A stretch of DNA of 64,000 nucleotides, from contig VXAY01006832.1 of assembly GCA_013399855.1 (NCBI GenBank), positions 84,868-148,867 on the forward strand, read 5' to 3'. This document shows positions 14,063 to 44,800 of the stretch, piece by piece. Position 1 is the stretch's first letter. Every line of letters starts with the position of its first letter. The DNA comes from Oxyruncus cristatus. Lineage: Eukaryota > Chordata > Aves > Passeriformes > Cotingidae. Both the position numbers and the translations under genes were made by a program. The notes below the pieces were generated by a model. The model had not been told where the DNA came from and made no database searches. It saw nothing but the letters and a program-made list of their open reading frames with translations.

Positions 14063-14206
14063 NCGTGTCACAGCCCCCGCCCCAGCCCGTGCCCCACAGC
14101 TCAGCTTTACAGTCATTCCTGCGAACAGATTCCAGGCAGATGCCGAGTATCTCCGTGAATGTAAAGTGATAATTTTTTTTATTTTTTTTTTTAAAAATGC
14201 GGCTGT

Positions 14207-14212
14207 TTTATT
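14207..14212 (-). terminator. Candidate polyadenylation signal for a distal JAKMIP2 3' UTR exon
   Basis: A minus-strand AATAAA is followed by an A/T-rich tract that would sit at the cleavage region. The DNA to its right (about 14.2-15.4 kb) is AT-rich with little coding character, which suits a minus-strand 3' UTR. The link to JAKMIP2 is inferred from the donor after its stop codon; the acceptor of such an exon was not located. Confidence 0.35.
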
Positions 14213-15315
14213 TTTTATACAAACTAAAACACCAGAGGTCATTGAATCCTATATTAAATACATAAATTAAAAAATAACCATTCATAAAACTTTACATACA
14301 ATAAGGATTCTCTCCTACACGTTAATACATATAGTACAGATACATGTCCAGTGTTTATCAAAGGGTCATTCTGCCAAGTCATTTACAATTTTGTTCTGGA
14401 ATAGACACCAAAAAAATTGGGAACAAAAAGTATATATAAAACCACAGAGGTGCTGATGTGAGGGAGGGCAGGGGAAGAGAAAACCCTTTGGATCACCAGC
14501 AGCTGCGTGTCTGTTGTCTGAGCCCTGCCCCAGTCAGGAGAGCCTGGCCTGGGCAGTCCTCTTGGGATGCCATGGAACGAAAAGCAGTGGGGTTCAGAGG
14601 ATGTTTCCCACTGAGATGAGGGCAGGGCACTGGAAGATGAAGAACACCTACAAAAAAGTCTCCGTGATCCCCCAGGCACATCAGTAAGAGAGGATGGAGC
14701 TGTGAGCCAGGCTGACAACACTGCAAGAAGCGCCATTTCCTTCTGCAACCCCAACTGCCTAAATTCATCCCGCATAACCAGGCCCTCATCCGAGGTGCTT
14801 AAATTGAAAACGTCTTCAAAATCTCCCAACTTGGTCAGTGGAGAAAAAGCAGCAAGTCAAATTGTGGTCAAGCTGATCTGCACTACGTTCTGTGGCTCAC
14901 CTCCTGCCTCGGCAGGACAGAGCCTGGAGCGCTGGTACTCCTGAACAGGGGTGGATGGGAGGGATCCAGGGCTGTATTTGCTGGCCTCAAAGGCTGCAGT
15001 AAATTGATTCTTATTTTGCTGATTGGGTTTGGGGAGGGGTGGTTGGCTGCAGTGAATAATTTGAGGCAGGATTCTCTATCCTTTGCTTCGATGAACATCA
15101 GGAACAGCAGAAAGCCCAGGATTAACAGTCCCAGGACAGAGAAGGGTCCAGAAAAAGGATCAAAAAACTAGTTGCCCATGAGATGTGAAACTAAAACCGG
15201 AGGAGCGTACCAGCTGGGGCAGCTAAACAAGTTTAGATTCAGTTCCCCATACCTAGATTGAAGTATACTTTCATCAGCTATAGCAACGAATTCTATATAC
15301 AACAGGGAATAGATA

Positions 15316-15393
15316 GGTATATGCATATATATGTATATATATGTACATATACATATATACTATATATAGATACATGTGTATATATATATACAC
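15316..15393. repeat. TA-rich simple repeat
   Basis: Imperfect TATATG/TATATA units, about 78 bp. Confidence 0.9.
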
Positions 15394-15787
15394 AAACATC
15401 AAACTCATTTAGATCTAGCTGATAGCAGGAGGTTTGTATTAACTCGGATCAGCAAGTGTGTTTTAGGCGTGGCATGTGTTACGCTGCAAGGGGAGTGAAG
15501 CAGCGGGGGTTCAGCTCCCTGGAGGGAACAGCAATCTCTGAAAGGTTTGCAGACCCAGGTCTGCTGCGGCCAGACCACCACCCCACCCTGAGCCCTTGGG
15601 AATGGAGCACCTGCAGGCATATGTATACACACAGGAGTAAGGGAGGGCAAATTAGGTAAAAAAGAGAAATTAAATAAGACAACATGGCTCAGAGAGTCTA
15701 AATGATGAAGCCTGCCACAAGATCAGTCAGTTTGTCTATCTGTGCCATAAACCTTCCCTATGATTGCTTGAAATAAATGTTTCTAGT

Positions 15788-15812
15788 CCCCCCCCCTTTT
15801 TTTTTTTTTTTT
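15788..15812. repeat. C9-T16 homopolymer tract
   Basis: Nine C followed directly by sixteen T. Confidence 0.9.
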
Positions 15813-16376
15813 GCCAAATCAGTGGTGGAAGTTATTGCACTGTCATTGAAACCAGGTGATGCTGATTCTTCTGCAAGAAGAGCTCAGTGCTTTAACTACC
15901 GGCCCTAATGCTAAGGAAAGCAGCCTAGTGGTGTGAAATCAAGTGGTGCTGCAAGAGGGGAGGAAAGAGTGAGGGGGGAAGAAGGAATAGCCAGACAGAC
16001 ACATCCCCCCCACCCCTTTTTTGTAGCTGTGAAGCTGTTGTAAAGCTGCTTAGTGACCTCCAGCTGTCACAGGAGTGGGACAAGGCTTCCCCTTGACTCC
16101 AGAACTTCGGGACTGAACTGCTGGCTCATGGAAAGCACATGTGCATTTGGGTCAACCTGATCCACAGAGTCTTCTGCTGAGGAAAAGGAACTTGAACAAA
16201 GAGCATGCAACCTACCTGCAGTCGTGTAACATACATGTCTACAAGCCTGTCCTTTAAAACAGTGAACTAACAAACATACAGCTTGGTGCAGAACTCAGTG
16301 AACCCCTCGGCTGAACCAGAGTGCTTCAAGACGACGCGTTCATTCTAGAATTTAAATCAGTTTTAAGGAGCAGGGG

Positions 16377-16391
16377 AAAAAAAAAAAAAAA
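16377..16391. repeat. Poly-A tract
   Basis: Fifteen consecutive A. No flanking retrocopy features were noticed. Confidence 0.85.
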
Positions 16392-18313
16392 TCACTTGCT
16401 AATAGCTTCTGACCTTTGATGGAAGGCTTGACACGATATCCTGGAACTCAAGAAATGAGGATGTTAGGAGTCTTTGTGGAGAAACTGAGCCCAGCATTGC
16501 TATGCAGTTGGGTGAATGGACATTAGTGATAAAAAGCTATTCTGNATATATGTGAGGGGCTGAGAGAACTTCCTCCCTGCTAAGGCCAAGGAGCTGCTTT
16601 TGACCTGACAAGCTGCTGTGGCAAGTGACTTCACTGCTTTTTGCCTCAGCTGCTTCATCTGTAAAAGTAAACAGGCAAACAAAGGAGAGGCTCTTTGAAA
16701 AGCACTTTTTGATGAGCCGTCTGTGTGCGTAAAATGTTGGTACATGTGAGCCCTGCTTTGGAGGTGCAGCTAATGCACAGGCTGTATTCTGGCCCTTAAT
16801 TTTCTAGTTTGTAGTACAGACATCCATTTCTCCCAGTTGAAATTAAGGCTCCATCGTGAAAGACACAGCCTTGCCACAGGAACCCGAAGTCTGCCCAGGC
16901 ACGACTCCGCTCCCAGGAAAATGAAGGCCGAGGCACAGAGAAGTGCACTGTCAGCCCACCAGGGAGGAAGGGGAGGGTGGGTGCAGCTGCCTGTGCTGCT
17001 CCCCGCGGCTCGGGACCCTCGCAGTGTTCGCTGCGGGGTGATGCTTCTCAGGGTCGTTTTTACAGGGTACCGGGGGCGGGGACCTGTGACCCTCAGGGAG
17101 GGACCAGAGCCCGGTTCCAGGCTTTGTGATTAGAGAGGTAAGTAATGCTTTGAAATGCAAACTGCTTTTAGTTACACTTAACAGTGGGAAAATCTAAACA
17201 GACCAGCAATACCTCTTACTTGTAATAAGGCCGTGTTAACGCAGCTTTTCCCCATTTTTGGTTTATGTGTCATTCATCAGGAAGCCAGTCAACAAAGTCA
17301 GCAGACTAGCTGAACCAAAACATTTGTTCCAAGCCGGGACAAAACAGTTGGAAGCTGATGCTTTTTGGGTCATGTCAAATGGGCTTTCCCCCCCACCCCA
17401 TCCTCCGACGTTTGTTTCCTTCCTCAGAAGCTACTCTGTACATCCATTCCAGTGATCCTCAGTGGTTATTCAGTAGTAAACCCAAGTATAGTCATTATTA
17501 TCTCAATGGCAGTCTTTAAAGAGTATGAAAAGTATCTGATAATAGACAGGCTGTTCTTCATGGAGGGACAGTGAAGAGAGATAAGGCTTCAACTCTGCCG
17601 GAAACCCTCCTTACACCAGACACCCTCTTCTCCCCTTCCTTGGCCAAGGCGGGTGGTGCTGTGTTACGATCTCAAGCACAGAACGTGGTGACCTGTCCTG
17701 CCCATCCTGCAATAACCCAGACCGCTTTATTTTCCTTTCTTCCTCCCACATTGCAGCTGTCATTTGTTCCTGAGGTTAAAACCAAAGAGGGAGAGCAGGA
17801 GTCCCTGCAGCGAGAAAGCCACACAGTTCAAGCCGAGCACTGGGTCGTCAGCATCCCTCCACGGCTCGAGTTTCTCCTGCCCTGTCCTGTTCATCACTTC
17901 TGATCCATTTGTGGGATGACAGGGTGACACTTAAATGATTGCCCTGCACAGCAGGGATAGATTTTTCTGTTGTAACTTTGGTTCCATGCCCAAGACACAC
18001 TGACTTGATCAGCTGAAAGTGGTTCCTTCCCTTTAAGTTCTTCCTAGGTGATGTAGGTTCACAGTTTATTTTTCTTCCCCTTTCATAATTTCAACATATA
18101 GAATTTCATTAGATGCAGCATATATCATAGCTTTAGACAGGAACTGTCAGGTAACAAATTTTGAGTGATGGCTTTAAAATACAAGGTGGTTGCAGTCTTG
18201 GCTACAGGTTGTTCATTTTTATACTTTTTAAAATAGGTGTAAACAATATTCTCTTCATCAGGGGATGGAAGCATTTGCCTTTATAAGGAGTTATCTGGGT
18301 GGTCGGGCACTCT

Positions 18314-18342
18314 AAAATAAAAAAAAAAATAAAAAAAGAAAA
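18314..18342. repeat. A-rich simple repeat
   Basis: A-runs interrupted by single T and G bases. Confidence 0.8.
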
Positions 18343-21300
18343 TCCGTATCAGGTAAGTGGTAAGTTCCTCTGCCTACCTATCCCAGCTGTCCAGATGCAA
18401 TCTATCAATCAGGAAGCTGAAAAGGTCTGATCTTACAGCTGTCAGCATAAAACTGGTTTTGTTTGTCTATATGAAAAGCATTTGTGAAAATTCCAGGTAC
18501 TTGGCAAAGCCTGTCCATTTAAACCCCTCAAAGCACAGCCCTCTAGTCCATAAAAGTCCCCATAGGCATCTTCAGATGAACAGTTATGCACGAGTTTCAG
18601 TGATTCTTGAACCAAAGATGCCCAAAATTCACCACTGACAGGAGACGCGGCAGCAAGACCAGAATTTTGGCCAATGCAGCACTGGGGCGAACACAGACAG
18701 GTGCTGTCCCGAGCAAGCCTTCCCTAAGGCTTCCCCTATGGAAAAGAACTTTAGTTCTCAGGTTTGCAACTAGGGAAAAAAGGGCACCATCTTGTCTTTG
18801 TTCTCTCAGCATTCAAAACCTACATAGTAAAATTCACTGGGTGCAAAATCCACACAGGCCACACTTCCTTATGGGATCACAAATAACAGAATGTGTAAGT
18901 TCACAAGCACAGAGGGAATGCAGGCAGGAAAATCCCACATAAACAGGAATTAGAGAGCTTCTGGTCTGCATACAATATACTGCTGCACATGGTTTCCCCC
19001 ATGTTTGTCCCTTGTTATCTCAGTACAAGTGCTGTGTTCACTCTGGGCAAGAAAGAAACCAGAAAGTATAATCTGTGACTGCACTGTGGTTTTCTCTCAG
19101 CTGGTTAAAAGGTCCATAAAGAATAAACTGCACCAGGACGAGAACAAAACCAAAGACCTTTCACCACCAAGTGGCTCCCTAGGTGCATTTCAAGCAGGAG
19201 TTGTGCTTTTTGTTAGTTTGAAGTCCCTAACAATAAGGGTAAGGCAGTTCACTTGCATCCAGTGGAAGTAAAACAATGTACCTCGGTAGCTGTAAGAAGA
19301 AGAAATGCTGATGGCACACTCCCCATGCCATTCTCACCTTTGCTGAGCTAGTCACCTGGGTAGGCAGGTGGTTTTTAATGTGAGTGGGAAACACAAATCA
19401 ATGTTAGTTATTCTCCCCAATTCCATGTATTCCAGCCTCAGAAAACACGATGTTGTTAAAATCCCTCTCAGTCTTGCCAACTCCATTCCCAAATTGCTTC
19501 TGCCTGGAGATTTTCCCTCAGGTATGGAAGGGAAAGAATCCCGTGGAGGAAAACAGAGGGGTGAAGGCAGGGGATGAGGAGCTTACCATCGCCTTGTTTT
19601 TGAGGAACTGCTACAAGACTTGACGCTTTGCACCTGTGGGGGTGCCTGGCCTTGGTAAAACACTCTACAGGTATCATGTGTGCTGTGATGCTGGGCCTGC
19701 TGCAGCTCCTACAGTTCAAGGGAGTTCACAGCAGTGCAGATCCTCTGGAAAAGCATTGAGTTTATGTATCCCACACACACACACCTCACCCATTTAAGAT
19801 TTTTCCACTTTCACTGTCAATGTCACGGTATCTCCACCGCTGCCACGGCTCCTTCCCCGCTCACTCAGCTCACCCTAACCTGTCTTCTTGATTCCTACCT
19901 GGCATTCAGAAAGCCAAATATGCAAAGGAATCTCTCATCTCCCAGGTGGTCCTAGGAGTGGCACAACCCAAAAGCAGGCTCTCTGAGGCTGTAAACCACA
20001 TTTCAGCTCTCACTGATGCTTCTTGTCCTCTCTGTAGGGAGCTGGACCCCTGTGTGCCCCTGGGACCAGCCACTATGGAGCAACAGTGAATTCCATGAGA
20101 GAAACTCATCTTGGCACTGCAGTCTGAGCAGCCTTTCTGGGCTCACCAAAGGGACACCAAAGGGATTTACACCCGCTAAACCTTAGATGCTGTGTGGAAA
20201 CAAGTGGAAAACCCACTGAAGGAGATTGGGCTGGGCTGGGGAGGGGGTGGGGTGCCCTGAAGGAAGGGAAGTCTTGACACATCCCTAAGGGATCCATGTA
20301 AACCCCCTGCAATGACATCAGTCAGTGCTGCAGCTGGAACGGTTCTGTCAGCCCTAAAGACAGCAGAGAAAGGCTGATGTTGCCTTTGACTACCAGCCCT
20401 GCTCAAGGAACGTGCCAGAGCTGGATGGGACCCAGCAGCCCCTGCAGGCAGAATCGCTGCAAGTGGATAACAGCAAATCTGCTAGAATTTTAGGAGAAAT
20501 GTAGAGTTCTGACCTTAAACACCTCATCAGCTTTTCTAACCAGCCCTCAAATTATGCCAAAAGGACATGAGTGTTAGCAAATGTGGAGGTGGTGGTGCAT
20601 TTCAGAGGGTGGCTCTTCTCCTTTTCTATTCTTGGTTCTCCCCTTCCTGCTTTGACAAGAGGGAAGGAATGGCTGCTCTGCAACGAAGAATGCAGTCTGC
20701 CTTCAAGTACACTGCAGAGCTCATTGTGAGGCTGCTCAAACACATTTTTTTCTTTGCATGCAGACACTGAAATGTTACAAGGCACTAGAGGTATTTTCAT
20801 AGGCTCCAAGACAAAAGATTAATCAGCATTACTGGAATTCCAGTGTCAGAGTAATAGGGGATTTTCTTTTCTGTTTCGAGAAATGCTTATTTCAAAAGAT
20901 GCTGCTATATGATTGCAATTCTTGAAAAGCCAATTTTGTCGTCTGGAAGGTCTGTAATTCTCAGCATGCCTTCCTTTCTCCTCCGTGCTGGCATACCAAA
21001 CCATGCAGACAGTCTCAGGAAGTACCCACGGGCATTTTTTCCCAGGACTAGGGATTTCGTATTCTAAATTCAATTACAGTTGAATTAATTTTTTCACGTG
21101 AATCATCTTTTTATTTTCCAAAGACAAATATTCTAATGAAAAAAAAAAATTTATGCATTTTTGTGAATATTTCTGTCACTTGTATCTACCACTGATGGGT
21201 TTTTTTAAGCTTCAGAAAAAGAAGTTATTTTCAAAACTAAAAACCATTTAAAAATCAGGAAGACAACATTTCCTGATGAGTTCTAATACTAATGAAAATT

Positions 21301-23056
21301 CTAATTTCTCAGAATTTAGCATGCTCTACTGCAAAGACTTCACTGCATGCTTCATCTTAAAAGAGACAGGATTAGGAGAAACTGTTCAGTAGTTGAATGT
21401 CATGAATGCATTTTTAATCAAGGTGACCTAAACTGAGCAAGTGTTGACTTTTGAGGTACTCCCTGGTTTCTTATTTTCCCTCCACCACAGCCAATGCCAG
21501 TATTGGTAAAACTAGGATGTATAAGCTTCTTACCAATTCTCTAGCTGTACCAGAAGAGGCAAATACTCACTAGAGAACCAATTCCATACCCATATAGGTG
21601 GAAAACGTAGGTGCAAAATGTAGATACAGCAAACTCTGAACCTCTTATTACCCAAGTTTTTCTCATATGCTGCACAAGGACATTATTGTCGCTGTGAAAG
21701 GAACTGAAAAAGGATGACACTACAGGCAAATGGAAAAAACTCATGCAGACAGGTTCTTGCAAATGTCACTGTCAGTTCCTGTGAGTTTTCAAGGTGCACC
21801 TTAAATCCAGGAATTTTTTTTATTTGGCATCTCCCTCTAGGTTGACTGCTTGTTCTGGACTCCTGATTCTGCAGTACAGCAGAAGACACAGTCACATAAA
21901 ACTATTTGCTGCTACTGCATACTGTGAAAATTTTGGCTTCTTAAAATTACCCTGTCCGTAATTTGGCTGTTTCAGAAGGCTTTCTGATTTTTTTTCCCCC
22001 CCGCTATGAATAAGTGAGAAATTGTAAATTCAAATTTCCGCCAGTCGCAGCCGCTCAGAACATCTCGCAGCTGCTGTGCTGTGTCACAGCTCCCAGAAAC
22101 CCTGCAGCAGGAACATCAGTGACTATGCAGTCAGAACTTAATCTGTTTAATGATCACTGGATCGAGGCAGTATGTTTTAAATAGCAGCAGCTCAATAATG
22201 ATATTGGCTGTTGTTTACAGGAGCCGCGATCACTGATCTGTCCATTCCTCCGATTCTTTTCTACGGCTCGTTCCCCATCCAGCCCAACCTACACATATAT
22301 TGGTGCCTCAGCCAGTGAAAAAGGTTAATTTTGAGGTCTGGCTGGACAAGGAGGCCGCAGATTCCATTTGATGTGGATAACTCTGAGAGCTGTGTCTGCA
22401 TCTGCACAAAACTGAAATCCATGATCTAGCTGGAACCAAGCACAAAGAGTAGGGGCTTTCCCATAAAGGGAAAAGGGAAACCCACCAACCTGGCCCCATG
22501 GCACTTAATTGTAATCAATACCTTGAATTGCACCTGGAAACAAAGGCTCAGCTGGTACAAATGGTGGAAGGACATGGAAGAACATCTTTCACACAGCTGT
22601 ACTCTTGGCTTGCCTTAAGTGTAGAACAGAGGAATTTATTCACTGACATAGCTGAAGCCAGATCCAAGAGATGCAGTGAGAAATTCAATGGTATGGGCCT
22701 GTCCCCAAATCAGAAAATTCTGCTCCACCATTACATGTTCTTGAGACTTTAACATAACATTTTCTAGGCTATGTTCTACTTCTGTTATTCTGCATCAAAA
22801 GAAAGATTGTCCTATCCCAGCATCCTGGTTCTGGAAGTGGTCAGCCACAGATGGGGAAATGGGACCATTACAGTTCTCTGATTTATTTCCCCATGTTCAC
22901 GTTGCTTTTTGAACTCTGAACTTTCAGCTGCTAAGCATGTTGTGACAAAAAGACTTCTTTACAACCCTGTATCCCTAACTATCAATTTTCGTTTCCTTTA
23001 AGCTTATCACACAATAATTGCTTGTACTTGAGGAGACAGTGAATGATAGGAAGCTG

Positions 23057-23100
23057 TCCATCCATCCATCCATCCATGACATCCATGACATCCATCTATG
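23057..23100. repeat. CATC microsatellite
   Basis: About five TCCA/CATC tetramers followed by imperfect CATGACATC units. Confidence 0.9.
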
Positions 23101-23637
23101 ACAAATTTTCTAGACCTCTCCAATACCTCCTTTTAACAGTGTGACTTCCCGAGCCAGAAAAATCCTTCCATCTCCCTGTCTCTCAGCAGCTGATCATTCT
23201 TCCTTCCCTCCTTTGTATCCTTCCTACTGCTGGACACGGAGCTCTACCTGTTACAGCCTCCTGACCTATTTCCTGAGTGTCACTTCAGAGCCCATCACAG
23301 AGTGTGTATGGTTGAGGTTGTTATAACTGTTTTTCACCTGCACCCCTTGGGAAACACGAACACTGAATTCCACCTGCAGTTCTCCTGGCTACGTGACACT
23401 GTGAAATTCTTGTTAGCTTTTATTTTTACAGTTCTGAATAGCACAGTACCACCAGTAACCCAGCAGCAGGACAACCCCCTGCTGTGAACAATTACAAATT
23501 GACAACAACCTGCTGAATTCGCTGGTTCCAAACATCCACAAGAACACACAAGGATGTGATCCTCAGCTCTGTGCAGGAAGTGCTAGCTTTGGGGAAATAA
23601 ATAAAACAGTCTTACCTTTCCAAGAGGCACATTGACA

Positions 23638-40939
<17,302 letters not shown>

Positions 40940-41794
40940 TCAAATACAGACTGCCATCTTTTTCTGGTCCTTTCAGTGCCAGTTAGTTCAGCAACCACTG
41001 CGTGACATTCTTTAAGGTCCTGGACTCAGCTGCTTTGGAAGCCCTGCAAAAAATAACACATGCTGTTTTTTGTCAGTGGACACTGCGGCAGGACAGCTCA
41101 CATGGTTACAGAACACAAGAGAGAGCTCCCATCTCCAAACACTGCAATCTTTGTCTGAAAACCTGCAAGGGACATCCCAGCACAATCATGCTTCTGTCCA
41201 CCAGCCTGGCCCACTCGTGGGGATTGCACGTGCGTCCTTTTTCAGTCCTCAGAAAGGGGCACCGTGCGCTGAAGACAGGAGTTCTTTTACCATAAGGATT
41301 AGTGCTGCTGAGGGCACAGGACGAGAAAGGACAGGTTATTTAATCCAGTTCCTGCAGTCTGAAGTAACCACAAAGAAGACACTTTACTCTTAAGGATCTA
41401 CCAACCATTCTCTTCCCTTTCCCAACCCTTGATCCCCTGAAAGATCTTGTGCCAAACTCAAAGACTTTCCACAGCACTCTACCATCTGCCACAGGAGGAA
41501 AGGACAAGTGCTGGTCCTCGTCAGCATTCTGGGTCTCTCCAGAAGCAGAGAACTAATGACATGCAAAAGCCTCTTCAGTTTGAAAACTGACCCCTTCACC
41601 ATTTCCAAGGGATTGTAAAAAAAATTCTACCAATGGTTTCCATCAACTGAATTTTATTGGGAAAATTCTGTCCTAAGCCAAAGTGATGCAATAAGCTTAA
41701 ATCCAAGCACATCAGCATGATATCATGAAGCCAAGGGGGTTTTCCATATCACTAAGAACACAAGTGTCCCTTTGTCCCATACACCTGTTGTTCA

Positions 41795-41829
41795 GGGGGG
41801 GGTTTTTTTGGGGGGGAAGTGGTGGTGGG
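41795..41829 (+). other. G-rich tract able to form a G-quadruplex
   Basis: A run of eight G, a run of T, then seven or eight G, AAGTGGTGGTGGG. It lies on the template strand for JAKMIP2 transcription, about 0.9 kb upstream of the start-codon exon. Confidence 0.6.
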
Positions 41830-44800
41830 TTTTTTGCATTTGTTTTGGATATTGGCACTCACTGATAGCCTCAGATAAAGAGGTATTCTGTCAGTGTCTC
41901 AGCAATGAACAGTGATCAGATCATGCCATGTTCATGTTCAAATGGTCACTCTGACATTCCTGCCACATCCATGAAACCTGCAGAAATGACACATCCATAC
42001 TGATCCTGCTGTCCTGAAAACACTGTCCTCCATCACCCAGGGCTTCCTATGCTGCTCCCAGGAATACCACCTCTGAAATCTTGGCATTGCTTTGTATACA
42101 GCTAAACACTGGTCTTTTATGAACTGTTTTCATCAAGAATGAGCCACCTGGGATGTTTAGGCCTGAAAGAATAAAGAGAGATAGAGTGGTGCCCACAGAT
42201 GGAATGCTGGGGTGCCTCTGGACAGCACAGACTGAATGGCAGCAAAAAAGCCCACATCAAATGGCAGCACACTTGAGCTGGAGAAAGAACACATTAAAGG
42301 GAAAACCCATAATGAGGGTCAAAAAACATATTCTCAGTCTTCCACTAAAGGGTAATTTAATCCTTAACAGCTAGTCAAAAACGCATTTTTATTTCTTCCT
42401 TTGCAGACTTCAACCAGAGGTTTAGTATTTAGTATGCATGGCCATTCTAGAGGCAGCAGCGTTATGCTGAGAGCATAGAAATCTGTGGGACCCCAGGACT
42501 GCTGAGCTACTGATCTTGAGCCGAGCAGACAAGGCTTCAAGGGAAGTAGCAAAGGGCAAACACAGAAAGCAGAAATATTTGCTGTTATGGGACATAAAGC
42601 ATGAAATTATTCTCATTATCCTGTGACAAAACACCAGAAACTCGATGGTTTAGAGACTGAAAGTGGGTTTTTTTGCTTATGAGCCCCCTCACTGCAAGCC
42701 TACATAGTTCATTGCTTTCACCAGCACTGTCAGGTTTAATATTATCCTGCAGGCTCCTCCAGCAAAGGCCTGCACTCACAGCAGTGCTGTCAACAGTAAC
42801 AACTCCAGGAGTTCTGCTATTTTGTGTGCAGTTTGCCCTTTGATACGACTGATGTTTGGTCAAAACACAAAGATGTGCTCTGAAAAGCAAAAGGCATCAC
42901 TTAATAACTGAAGCCACCGTCCTGATCTTTTGAAACACAAAATACTAAGAAAGCAGGAAGCACCAGAACCACCTAAAGGGGAATCACAAGCGTGGGTATA
43001 CCCTGCCTACCCGGCCTGGTAAGAATGAATGTGATAAAGCTGGGAATAATGTCACCAGAAGTGCAGTGCTGTGTGCAACTTTCCTGTTGAATGAAAAGAA
43101 AATCTGTATGCCAGAAGGATGAAGCAGATGTCAAGGATGGCAGAATGACTGACAAATGTACAACTGCTCTTCAGCAGGCAGTGTAAACAGTGCATCCTAA
43201 GAGGCCACAACCTTATTCCTGCTGAAATCACTGCAGACTGCCCTCTGCCTTTTCTGAACTGTGTCTGAGAGATGAAGAAAATCTTTCCAAATTAAATAGA
43301 GCTCAGAAACAGGAATAAGCCCAAGAGCAGTACCATCCTCCTCAAATTTCTGATAGCTTCTTAAAATGAAACTAGATGCAGGTAACTACTCCCTGACTCT
43401 TGATGCAACAGCAAGCAGGACCTAAACCTCTCTGAAGCTGCTGCACACCTTTGAGGATACTGGATGGCAACTATAACAGCCACAGGCCACATTGTCACCT
43501 CCCCACCTTAGCTTCCATTGAAAGGAAAACTGCACAGTTTGGAGGAGCCTATTCCTACTGTATCTCTTGATCTGGACATCAGGCTGGAGAACCAGGCTTC
43601 ACAGCAAGCTATGGGGCACTGCATCTTCTGAGATGCATATTGAGTTAAAATCTTGTTAATTCACTGGAGAATTTGCCACACTTTTTACGAGAAGTAGCAG
43701 TGCATTGCTATAGGCTGTGGAGTATTTATCAGTAAGAGATCATGGCGACACTGGAACCTTAACTGCTACAGCAGTGCAAAAAGGCACATTTGAGCCTCAA
43801 GGTTTGTTTGTTAGTTGTTTGGGTGGGTTGGCTTCTGTTGGGGTTTCTTTTAGGATCAATTGAGGCTTAGCTGTATGATATAAGCAGGTAGAAGTCTATT
43901 TGTATTCAGGCTCCCAGAGGTCTCAAACAAACATTAGCCTCACAGCATGACAAACACTGAGTGTGCAGATAACAGTGTGTGGCTTCCCATGGCAGAACAA
44001 GCCACAGAAGCATACATGCCTCAAGGAAAACACTCCATAATCTTTAAGGCTGAATGTAAAAAGACAAGTACAACTGGATGAGCAATTACACTGGAAGCTT
44101 CTTCCTATATAGTTTCTTTATTCTTTTGTTTTCCTTCCTACAAATTTCACCCATTGTTATTTCTTTTCTTTTGGCTTCCATCCTTTCCTTTTTAAATTCT
44201 TTTCCTCTTTATTTGCTGTTTGCTCTAGTTCTTTCTTTTCCATGGCATTCCAGGTTACCTTCTTGCTGATACTTGGGTTTAGTAATACGTTAGGAGAGTA
44301 CAGAGGAAAACAACACCTACACGTGCTCCTCGGTAACAGCGTCATCCTTCATCTGAAGTGGCAAAGGAATCTGTTCTGAATGTTGCTCTCCATGATAATC
44401 TATGTATAACACAGCTAACCTATACCTACCTAATCGATTTCTCTCCCTTTCTCCTATAGCCATTTGTTGTTTTGTTTTCTCCAAGCCAATAAACACATTT
44501 ATTTGCGAAAACAGGCTTTGCGTATTTATAGAGGTGGAAAAATACCTTCCTCTGTCTTTACAAGAGACACCTTGGGATGGAAACACCTGGGAAAGAAGAA
44601 ACGAGCACTTCACCACCACAGCCTCTACCCTGCTGAATCACAGCATTCTGGGCCCTGAGGCAGGTGGAGATGCCAGAGCATTGCAAAGCCCTGTGCCTCT
44701 GCTTCAGGGACGTTGGGGATCAGTCAGTCGTTTTCATCAGCAGCTTTCACGCTTTCATTCCCTGCTAAATTGTTGCTGCATGGTACTGTCCAGAGCAGGA

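Larger units (their letters stand above)
14220..23615. other. 3' flank or last intron/3' UTR of JAKMIP2
   Basis: No coding exon is supported in these 9.4 kb. The stretch holds several simple repeats, a GC-rich patch around 16.86-17.11 kb, and one ambiguous base at 16,545. If the donor at 23,615 is used, it contains the last intron and the distal 3' UTR of JAKMIP2; otherwise it is intergenic. Confidence 0.5.

Noticed and set aside
13195..14270. Three long plus-strand frames and a possible CRISPR-like array
   Set aside because: They are translations of the GGTCACTC minisatellite. The repeats are contiguous with no unique spacers, so this is not a CRISPR array, and the host is a vertebrate.
44317..44619. 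Minus frame ending with VLYIDYHGEQHSEQIPLPLQ
   Set aside because: It lacks a recognisable family, clear splice sites and codon character; chance is more likely.
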